Assembly (NCBI GenBank): GCA_012064415.1
Contig: SSNU01000051.1
Coordinates: 493,021 to 557,020 of the forward strand
Source: Gyrodactylus bullatarudis
Lineage: Eukaryota; Platyhelminthes; Monogenea; Gyrodactylidea; Gyrodactylidae
DNA: 64,000 nucleotides
Reading direction: 5' to 3'
Below, in pieces: positions 34,276 through 43,283 of this stretch. Positions within the stretch are counted from its first letter, which is position 1. Every line of letters begins with the position of its first letter. The notes under the pieces were generated by a model. That model worked only from the letters and a program-made list of their open reading frames with translations. It ran no database searches and was not told where the DNA came from. A program made the translations under genes and the position numbers.

Positions 34276-34885
34276 TTACGAAGCATGTAATGTAGGCCAA
34301 GACAAAAACCTAAAGAGATTACTCAAGGAAATGGAAAAACTAACCGAGATGGCCTCAATCATCAGGATGAAACAATAGACATCTTTACTAATGTAATTGT
34401 AAAAGATGTTGACAAATGTCCAGAGAAGCATTCGATAGAATGCCATTGAGAGATTCGACAAATTGCGCATAGATCGTGTACGTATCATGCTGAGTTTGGC
34501 CATGAAAATTTCCAAAATTAAAGTGACTGAAAATAGCGTGAGATTGAGGTAGACTGGATAATACTTGGCATGACAACCAAAGACAGTCTCCTGAATGCCG
34601 TTGTTGGCCAAAATAGACAACAAGGTGATTTCAATACTGACAATAATGCCAACTGCAAACTTTCCCTTGTACACTTCTCTTCGAGGTATTGTATTCAAAA
34701 GATTTTGCACAAAGAATCCAAAAATACCCAACAACTGACCAATGGTGGATACAATTTTGATATGAATGAGTATTTTACACAGGGAAATGTTGCTAATCTG
34801 AGTGTAGACGAGATACTGGACATAGCAATAAATGAAATCATTCAAAATGATGAGACTCTCAACCACTTTGAGTTCTTTCTGACCT
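34276..34885 (-). CDS. Receptor exon 5: TM2-TM7
   Basis: 610 bp, entering in phase 2 after TTGTCTTAG. About 203 codons holding six hydrophobic segments, the two loop cysteines and a very short cytoplasmic end (LSWPTLHAS, stop). The frame is open across its whole length on the minus strand; plus-strand frames in this interval are shadows. Confidence 0.7.
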
Positions 34886-37800
34886 CTAAGACAATTGAAA
34901 ATTTTTCTCGATAAAAAGTAAAGCTAGTTGACATGAAAATGAGAATTTAATTTTTTTACAACAAACTCAATATTTTTCTAATTGCATTATGGAATAAGTT
35001 GTGAAAATTAAGAGAAATTCAATCTGACCAAAATTAGGCCGATTTTTGAATTTCGAAAGAATTTTCATTTTTTTCAACTCTTGTACCCAAAATCGATTCC
35101 AAAGATTTGAAGCAGTTAAATGCAGATATTCGAGATCAGCATTAGTCAAAGAATTCGAATTGGGCCGTGGAGAAAGAAAGGAATCTACTGTTTTCAAGAA
35201 AAAGTTAAACTTTTAAATTTTGGATCATTCCTTTTCGACATAATAAATAAATGGGTTATTTAGGGAAATAATAGTAGTTGACAGGGGTATTTTGAAAAAT
35301 GCCATGAAATTTTTCAATTTTTTTCTAAATTTCTCTCTTGATGTAAGTTTGCTTAGTTTTTCCGGTGTGTTTTTCAAAATACCCCCGTCAACCACTATTA
35401 TTTCCCTAAATAAATTCAATTGGTTTGATTTCCCACAATAATAACGAATTAAATAGTCATAACTTCTCAATAAACTATTGCAGCTATATAAGTCATAGCT
35501 AATTCGAAAGAATATTAGTTCTACTTTCAGAAAAGTGGTCAATAGACTATTTTTAGTTTCTAAAAAACAGAATCATGGATGAGAAAATGACAATGTCCCC
35601 CACAGGGTACACTGGCTACGGAAGGGTTAATTATTATTCAATGAATAATAATATTCATATTGTTTTTTCATTAAAAATTCCAGGATTACACTTAAGTATA
35701 GTGGTAGAAAAAATAAAAGTATTCACTAGAAATTGTCTCTAAATCACTTATTAAAAGTTATTGAAAATGGAAAGATGACCCATTCGATAGAGAATATTCG
35801 TTTCTATCAGAAATTACTTTTACTCGTACAAAGAGTTCATTCATATTTTCATAAATACAAATTTACAATATTTCATTAAATTTCAAAACGAAAAATTAAA
35901 AGTATTCACTTTTATTTTGTAAAATCTCCCCTACCAAGTACAACATTTAAGCACCTTTTTGACATGGAATCATACAAATTTTCTATTATTTCTTTTGGGA
36001 TTGATTTCCACTCTTCATTGATTCTTTGAACTAGTTCTTGCCTATTTGAATATACTCTCCCTTGGGAATAGACTTTTTGAGATAAAATTCCCCACAAGTT
36101 TTCAATCGGATTCAAGTCGGGGCTCCTAGCTGGCCATGACAAAATCTGTATCTCATTATCATCAAACCATGTTCTAGTTGATGCTGATCGATGACAGGGA
36201 GCATTATCTTGCTGGAATATCATCTCGCACTTATGAATTTCCTCCTTAAAGGGTAATAGCTGATCCTCAAGCAATTTCTGATATGAATTTGAATTAAGCT
36301 TCTCATCAATAACGACAAGATTTCCAGTTCCTTGCTTTGTGATAAACCCCCAAACCATTACATTGCCTCCACCAAATCCTCGTTTGATTTTAGTAGGTCT
36401 AGGTAGAGACTTGTCAATCCAACAAGAAGAAAGGCCATCAGGTCCATCCAAATTGAATTTTTTCTCATCTGAAAACATGATTTTACTCCAATCTTGGTTT
36501 TGGACAATTTTATCATGAGCCCACTGGTATCTCGATTCCCTATCCTTGATACTTAGATTAGGAACCCTTTTTGGTCTTCCCCAATAGATATTAGGATTAG
36601 TATTCAAATAATTTTGAACTGTTCTAATGCTGACATTCAATTTAAGCTCAGCTTTTATTTGAGAAGCTGTTGCTTTTTTCTTGATGGCTAGATTGACAAT
36701 TTTTTTAATCAGGCAATTGGGTATGGATCTCTTTCGGCCTCGCTTTTTCGGATTTAGCTTCTTTTGTTTGACTGAAAACAAATTATTAACAGTTCTACAT
36801 GAGCATCCGATTATTTTAGCTATCTTCCGATTGCTTGAGCCATCTTGTTTTAATTTGTTGACAAAATCTCTATCACAGCCTCTCAGCTTCGAAAATTTCA
36901 ATTTTTTAACGAACATTTTTGAACTATGTTTAGTTTATTGGCGATAATATATTTGAATGTACTGTGTAAGAGATATAATGAAAATTCAGAATTCAAAGTC
37001 TAATTCTAACTGGGAAAAAAGGTGATTGAAACTGAATACTTTTAATTTTTCGTTTTGAAATTTAATGAAATATTGTAAATTTGTATTTATGAAAATATGA
37101 ATGAACTCTTTGTACGAGTAAAAGTAATTTCTGATAGAAACGAATATTCTCTATCGAATGGGTCATCTTTCCATTTTCAATAACTTTTAATAAGTGATTT
37201 AGAGACAATTTCTAGTGAATACTTTTATTTTTTCTACCACTATAGTAAGCTATATACACCTAGTTAATATGAAGATGGGAATTTATGATTTTTACAAAAT
37301 TCTTAATTTTTTAATCAAGAAACTGAATTTTATCGAGAATTTTTGGAATCTAGATCATGAGGCCCTCTTTCACGATACGAAGAAAAAAAATTAGAAAAAA
37401 ACAATTTTTAAGGAAAATACGGCAAATTTAAAATCTTGAAGTAGCGCCAAATACCCATTTTTTGAACTTTGAGTTGGAAACTTTTACTGATTTCAATGTG
37501 AGAGAGTGATCAAAAGTTTATTTTTTGGATCACAATAAAAAAAAGAAATCAAATATGCTGAATCTGGTGTTGAGAATAACCACATAATCGTGCCAAAATT
37601 AAATTTTGATTTTTTGATCATTTTCTCTACTTGAAAGTCGATGAAATTTGATATTTCAATATCCCTGAAAAATGACGCATTTATCAAAATTTTAATGATG
37701 ATAATTGGTTTTTTTGTCTTATTTTGTTCGTGAAAATCAACTTTTGATCACTCTCTTACATTGAAATCAATAAAAATTTTCAACTCAAAGTCCAAAAAAA

Positions 37801-40037
37801 TTGTAATTTGGCGCTACTGCAAGATTTAAAATTTGCCGTATTTTCCTTAAAAATGGATTTTTTTTCTTCCTATCGTGAAAGAGGGCCTCATGATCTAGAT
37901 TCCAAAAAATCTTGATCAAATTCGATTATTTGGTAAAAAAATTAAGAATTTTGTAAAAATCATAAATTCCCATCTTCATATTAATAATTAGCTTTACATA
38001 ATTTAAAAATACACCTACCTATTCTCAACATTAACCATATTTTTTTTAATTTCCACAACTTATTTCATTAGGAATTCGATAGATAAATTTTTTCCTGACT
38101 TTCCAAAGAAAAAAATGGTTTTTGTAAAAAAAGAAATTCTCGTCTTTATGTCAATTAGGTTTAGTTAAACTCACCTCTGGGGGGAATGGATAGTTTCCAT
38201 GGATGAGATGCTGGTAGTAGGGAAGAATATTCAAGATTTGCATGATTTACTTGATTATAATGAAGAAGAGTGTGAAAGTAATTCCAAGACCTATTGAGGC
38301 CAACTTGTAGGTGAGACGAATCACATTGAGATTGAAGCAATATTCGACACCAGACCTCTTTCTATTGTAATCAGTCTAGAATAATAATTAAATGTGATTA
38401 TTATTCATTTCCCTTAGCAAAAATACATGCCTCAATCACGCATTCATGTTTTCTCAACAAGTGAACCCTGTTTTTATTAAAAATGTAGTAAAATTCATTG
38501 AAGAGTCTTGGTGCAAGTTCAAAAATCACCGTTTTCAATCGAGATTTTCATCATTTTCAAATTGAAATTAAGGCCTAAGTTTCAGAAGAAAAAATTAGCC
38601 ATTTAGTACATTGGCTCAGTTGCTTATGAGGGTCTCTGAGACGCCGTCTCAAGTCTCGTGTGAAAATGAAAAATAAATTTGCATAACTACTTGCAAGTCG
38701 ACAGATGAATATAATAAAGTAAAAAAATCTTACATATCTCAAAAAATGAACTCCATTGCCCTGACACATACAAATGATCCGATTTCCCTCCAACTTTTTC
38801 GGGCAAAAAATCTCTACCTCTTGCGATAATAACATGATGCATTCATATCTTGTACCTTTTCCTGTATAGTTAAAAGTAAACTCTGAATGCGAATGCTCTG
38901 ACTCAATCAGGTATATTGGACTGACACGTTCGTGGTAGAAGCCGTGTTGATTTGTCAGAAACTTGTGGGAGTTTATTCGCACCAGAGTTGTCAAAGAGCT
39001 AATTGTGATCTGTGGACACTCAGGATCGGGTTTAATCTTTTCCAATAGTTTCCAGGAAATTCTCGGACTGTAGTAACTGTGTGAAAAAAACTTTTTCGAC
39101 ACCTTAACCAATGATTCCAAGAGGTTTTTACTGCTCCAGAAGATGGTCTCCACTAGATTGTTCGAAAACTTGCTGTTGTCTATCCCAATGAAGAGTTTAT
39201 TCAAGACCAAGTAAAACATGTGAATTTGGCCATTGAAGATTTTCTCGTCAGAGAAATTTGGCAAAATGTAATACTTGAGGGTGTGCAAAAGATTTATCAT
39301 AAGGTCCAACTCTGAGAGAACGAGAGAGCTATGATAACTATTGGCTCTCAAGTTTTTGTCGGCAATATTCAAAAGACAGAGGAGACTGACCACAGTTTTG
39401 CTGTAGTTTTCGGCTTTTACACTGCCAAAGATGAGGTTTATCCTCTGAAATGTGCAATCTTCAAGAGCTTCTAGCTCGAGCGATTGTACGAGAGGAGGCA
39501 TCATACCTCCAACATGATTCTTCTGACTTGACATGAATAAAATATGAATCTTACCAAATTGGCTTAGAGAATGATAGAGGAATACCAAGATTATCAACAG
39601 AGAGCTGAACATTGTTTTTATCGTCAACTCTACCCAACTGAAAATAGAAGGAAGAGACATTCATTAGGACAATGTTGCTGCATTTGTAAGGACTGCCCCA
39701 AGACAAAGAGATTCCAATTGTTTCAACATATTCTTCAAAGAGACTACAGACTAGGGAAAGACAAGAAATTTCAGTGTTTTCTCCTTTTATAGCTATGTAA
39801 GGATTGTTTGAGAAATAACTTATCTCAGATAGTTTATAATTAAAAGATTCAAAATGACAAAAGTATTCATTCGCCTGAAAAATTATAATTTGCATAATAG
39901 AATACTTGAGAAACCTCATCAGAATACTTAAATTCTTCTAATATTTTTGAGTTGTAAGATCCTAAATCTTTAGAAAAGATAAAATCCCCACGATGAAGAC
40001 TTAATTGTATTAATATGAAAAATATTAAGTCGACCAT
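34276..40037 (-). CDS. Adhesion-GPCR-like seven-transmembrane receptor
   Basis: Minus-strand model of five exons, about 656 residues: 40037-39915 (or -39906), 39874-39555, 39526-38734, 38375-38251 and 34885-34276. Exon 1 begins MVDLIFFILIQLSL (signal peptide). Exons 2-3 give a cysteine-containing ectodomain with a helical stretch resembling a GAIN domain and, at its end, a GPS-like cluster (EIFCPKK...ICMCQGNGVHFLRY). Exon 4 carries TM1 (LASIGLGITFTLFFIIIK). Exon 5 carries six more hydrophobic helices with Cys in extracellular loops 1 (SLCKIL) and 2 (FGCHAKYYP), and a short tail. The exon 3-4 junction is phase 0 and the 4-5 junction phase 2; both match. The usual HLT/S cleavage tripeptide after CxC is not present, so self-cleavage is doubtful. 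The first two introns would be only 28-40 bp, the weakest part of the model. Confidence 0.7.
34920..35200 (+). repeat. Family A element, left part
   Basis: Starts AAGCTAGTTGACATGAAAAT (about 34922) and continues with the family A interior block near 35095-35170 (ATTTGAAGCAGTTAAATGCA). The opposite end was not found. Confidence 0.5.
35257..35412. mobile_element. Short foldback element (156 bp)
   Basis: Arms of about 42 bp: the left runs TATTTAGGGAAATAATAGTA, GTTGACAGGGGTATTTTG, and the right (about 35371-35411) is its complement with three or four changes. Spacer about 70 bp; no coding capacity. Confidence 0.6.
35601..35630 (-). mobile_element. piggyBac left terminus, solo
   Basis: GGGTACACTGGCTACGGAAGGG followed by TTAA (35627-35630): the reverse complement of the left end of the 24.6 kb element, including the subterminal GGGTAC. 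No matching second end was identified. Confidence 0.55.
35697..37244 (-). mobile_element. Tc1-type element with perfect long inverted repeats
   Basis: 1,548 bp including TA at both ends. The terminal 212 bp at each side (35697-35908 and 37033-37244) are exact reverse complements by my reading. Each arm carries two copies of AAAAGTATTCA, one near the outer end and one at the inner end, the IR/DR arrangement in which transposase binds two direct repeats per arm. It holds one intact transposase frame. Together these suggest recent insertion. Confidence 0.95.
35912..36916 (-). CDS. Tc1-family transposase (DD34E), intact
   Basis: 334 codons, a normal length for the family. The N-terminal paired-like DNA-binding region has helix-turn-helix 1 at about 14-46 (FVNKLKQDGSSNRKIAKIIG) and helix 2 at about 66-105, joined by a GRPR-like basic RGRKRSIP. 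The DDE domain carries D150 (MFSDEKKF), D237 (QQDNAPCH) and E272 (DLNPIENLWG), with exactly 34 residues between the last two. A GGGNVMVWG glycine-rich box lies at 182-190. No stops or frameshifts. The protein cuts and pastes the element through the inner and outer repeats of each arm. Confidence 0.95.
   Translation of the reverse strand: MFVKKLKFSKLRGCDRDFVNKLKQDGSSNRKIAKIIGCSCRTVNNLFSVKQKKLNPKKRGRKRSIPNCLIKKIVNLAIKKKATASQIKAELKLNVSIRTVQNYLNTNPNIYWGRPKRVPNLSIKDRESRYQWAHDKIVQNQDWSKIMFSDEKKFNLDGPDGLSSCWIDKSLPRPTKIKRGFGGGNVMVWGFITKQGTGNLVVIDEKLNSNSYQKLLEDQLLPFKEEIHKCEMIFQQDNAPCHRSASTRTWFDDNEIQILSWPARSPDLNPIENLWGILSQKVYSQGRVYSNRQELVQRINEEWKSIPKEIIENLYDSMSKRCLNVVLGRGDFTK
37261..37996. mobile_element. 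Family B foldback
   Basis: The left arm starts TAGTTAATATGAAGATGGGA and the right arm ends with its complement and AATTAGCTTTA at 37996. Inner parts also pair over long stretches (for example GAGGGCCTCATGATCTAGAT on both sides), so nearly the whole unit can fold into one hairpin. It starts 16 bp from the Tc1 end. Confidence 0.7.
38251..38375 (-). CDS. Receptor exon 4: TM1
   Basis: 125 bp between acceptor TTATTCTAG and donor AA|GTAAAT. Encodes TDYNRKRSGVEYCFNLNVIR, then the first transmembrane helix. Without splicing at GTAAAT the frame meets a stop immediately, which supports the donor. Confidence 0.65.
38734..39526 (-). CDS. Receptor exon 3: GAIN/GPS-like ectodomain
   Basis: Long open frame ending at a strong GTAAGA donor right after the CMC...HFLRY cluster. 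Contains NYS and NYT glycosylation sequons and a mostly helical central part. The 5' boundary is uncertain: either 39526 (phase 2, joined to a donor at 39555) or 39506 (phase 1, joined to a donor at 39586). Confidence 0.65.
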
Positions 40038-40173
40038 TTTGAATTTGACATATAACTTCAAGCTTGTTAAAACAATTGAGCTTCATACTGATTTTTTGTT
40101 TTAGTATTCACATGTTACAATTATAAATCAACCAAGAAATTATTAAATCTAATGAAGAGTTAAAATTTTCACA
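40038..40173. promoter_or_regulatory. Candidate bidirectional promoter
   Basis: 136 bp separate the receptor ATG (40037, -) and the Girdin-like ATG (40174, +). A plus-strand TATAAAT is at 40122-40128, 46 bp above the Girdin-like ATG, with a CACATG E-box-like hexamer just before it. No clear TATA faces the receptor. Upstream untranslated exons for either gene would weaken this reading. Confidence 0.4.
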
Positions 40174-43100
40174 ATGCAATCTTGGATTACTCTCCAGTTG
40201 GAAAAGTTCAAATTGAGTTCTTGGTCTCAGTTCTCCTCAGGTTATGCACCCAATATTTTACTTGAATATTTGTAATTTTCTCAATTTTGACAAATCCCCT
40301 TCTAACCCTTTTTTAGTTCATCAGAAAATCCGGAGCTCATCGACTTGACATATCCATGTAACTTGTCCTTTTTACAAAATTGGATTAATTTCTTTACTGG
40401 AGTCCGCAAATTTTACCTTGTTAGTCAATGACTAATACTTATATACCACATATTTTTCGATTTTATTGAATTTTATTTTCTCAATTTTAACAGGAAGAAT
40501 TAGGTCAAGTAATTACTCATGGACTACCTGATATCTATCAATTTCTCAAGACAATCAAAGAATCTCCTTCTAGTGAGTTCTTTTTACACCGAGATTTCAA
40601 TATTTATTTTTGCATAATTTAGACATTTTAAGCCCCTTATCGTCCAGAGCTATGTAATACATCATTCTTTCAACTTTACCAATCATCATATTATAAGCAT
40701 TTTTATGACTCATTCACTCTTGGTAAAGAGTTATTGTATTTTATTTTTGCTTCATTCCAGCTCTATATACATTGTTTTTATTGTATTTCCAATGATTTCT
40801 CTGTAGCTATCTGTCTGCCAGGCAGTCTCTCATCTGTACACTAATCATATATCCAAATATGAGACTTTTTCTCTTTCGTGGAGTACCAACATAATGGATT
40901 TCTTTTCATTCTACAGTACAGTTGGTAGTACGATAGTAAAACGTGTACACTGGAAATGCTAACCTTTTATTTTAAAATGAATAAAGTACCAGAAATAATC
41001 ATATCATGGGGTGGCTGGGCAGTTCTTTCTCTTCTAGCGGTTAGCCATCCTTGAAATAATGTCTACTATGGAATATAGCAATAATTTTTAATCATGACTA
41101 ACTCGGCCTTGTGTCTCAGTCCTATTTTACATTCTTTCACTAGGGCACGACGTTCATTAACAAGGGGGTGGAGTTGGAATGGGACTGACATTTTATTGAT
41201 TTTTTAAATCTCACGGTTATATCGAAATTGTATTTTTATGTTACCATTCAGAATATATATTTTATTAAAACTACCCTGATTAATATTACTCATAGTAGTA
41301 GCAGTAAAATAAAGTTTGAATGAATTATTTTATCTTTTAATTTTGATCTGTAACGGAAGACGTTACAGATTCAGATCAAAATGTGTATTTATAAATCTGT
41401 TAATAATTCATATAGAATAAAGTACATGACCAAAGTGAAATATGGTCATTTATTAAACACATTTGTGCAAATTCATTCCGCGCCATTCATTCGTGTATAC
41501 ATAGTAAGACAAAAATATCTATACAAGACCAAAAAGTTTTCAATTCATTGTAATTTCTAGTCTTGTCATTGTCGTAATTGTTACAAATTAATGATAAATA
41601 AGGATATTTTTATTCATACTTGTTACTACAGACACAGAGTATCATGTATTTGGAGTGATTCATACACGTAATTCATGTTTTCTTTGGGTTGAACGTGAAA
41701 ACTCTTGCGTATAGAATACACACACAGAGAGAGAGAGAGATTGATGACGACTGGTTTCATCATGTTGTCAGAGAAAACTAAACTAATCTCCGAGGTATCT
41801 TTCTTAATGTGTGTCTCTTACTCTCGCTCTCTCTCTATCTTTCTGTAAAAATTGTACGCGGACAAATTGATGACGCAAAGAAGATGAAGTTTTATCAATT
41901 ATCAAAAGTGATTCTTTTCAACTTTTTTTGGCAAAAGACAATTTCAACTTCCTAAGTAATCCATCCTCTTATCTGATTGGCTGAAATTTTACAACTCTTT
42001 TCATTCATTCATTGAATACTATAAAAGAGTTGTAATATTCTCATTACTAAATGTGATTCATTTGCTGTTATCAAAAATATTTACTATAGAATTCTGTATT
42101 GCATTACGATGTGATGATTTCTTTCAGTTCATCTTTCAGTATGTAAACTTGATGCTTCATCCTAATGTAATACAATGAGATACAAAGATGGGCAATTTAT
42201 TCATGTTTGTTTTTTTTCCTAGTATGTACTCTCTTTAGTATTGTATTATGTCACTGAGTTATGACATTTTTTTCGGGTATCCTTTATTTTTTTAATTAAA
42301 ATTTATCTTTAACTTCCTTTTTTTCATGCTTTTCCCTCGAAGGAAGCGAATCACATTTTCTCTGTATATATTAAATCTTCAATGTTCTCTTTATTTCCAA
42401 CTAGGTCTCGTTACAAATTTTTAAATGAAATCAGTGTGTATTGAAAAAAAGCTAGAATTTAATTCAACAATGAGTTATTTAAATATGAAAAGAATGTACT
42501 TGATAATTTGGTTATGCTTAAACTTAAACGACATCAAATGTGCATTTTTCTGATCAGAAATTTATCAATCTCTTCAATTTAAGCTATGTTTGAACAAAAT
42601 TCCTCAATAGACTCAAAGATTGATACTCCACATTTAATGTTCCAAAGTCATGAAAAATGGTCCAATTTTTTATTGAACGAGTTTTTAATGAAAAATAATC
42701 TATTGAATTTTCTATATTTTTAACGGAATCCATAATTTTCTGAAACAAGCAAGGGAACTTGGTCTCTGACATTACTGTAATAGTGGATATATTTGACCAT
42801 GGACAATTTTTTTTCTAAAAAGAGGTAAAGAAGTGTATTTTAACTATGTGTCAGTCGCTCGAGAAAGTGTTTTGAAGCGTTAAAGAATAATCAGTGATAT
42901 AAAAATGCCAAGAGTTATTATGTAAAAGTTTAAGAATCTGACAAAAACAGAAAAATCTACCTAGTTCAAGGTTGCAGGCATAATTTTTCTGAACTATTTT
43001 TTTGGCTGTCATCACTAGGGTATTTTTATAAAACGATCAATTCAAAAACTGGTCTATAGAAGAAGAAAAATCATGGAATTTCTTTTGGTTTCTTTTGATT

Positions 43101-43283
43101 TGAATTTTGCCATTTCTAATTATAATTCTTTCAGTCGATGTTGAAAATGAAAATATACGAAAAGTTCTGTTGCTGTTGATAGGCATCGCCATCAATTGTC
43201 AGAACCATGAAGTCTTTATAAAGGAGATTATGGACAATTTCCAACCCGCAGACCAAGAATCCCTCATGAATTCAATACAGCAT
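40174..43283 (+). CDS. Girdin: Girdin-like exons 1-4: Hook domain
   Basis: Exon 1 starts MQSWITLQLEKFKLSSWSQF; the LEKF...W pattern fits the start of Hook domains. Introns 1 and 2 are only 45 and 74 bp, intron 3 is 2.56 kb. Exon 3 ends GTGAGT in phase 1 and exon 4 resumes VDVENENIRKVLLLLIG. An alternative is that exon 1 begins at an acceptor before TTGGAAAAG (40198) and the real start lies further upstream. Confidence 0.75.

Larger units (their letters stand above)
34886..38250 (-). other. Receptor intron 4, packed with mobile elements
   Basis: 3.4 kb intron holding a family A fragment (34920-35200), a 156-bp foldback, a piggyBac end, the Tc1 element and a family B foldback directly beside it. 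Confidence 0.6.

Noticed and set aside
34154..34378. Plus-strand frames at 34092-34378 and 34570-34914
   Set aside because: They are antisense shadows of the receptor's last exon or its 3' flank.
41717..41840. AG/CT microsatellite pair as a possible regulatory hairpin
   Set aside because: Simple repeats of this sort are common in introns, and the two tracts pair only loosely.
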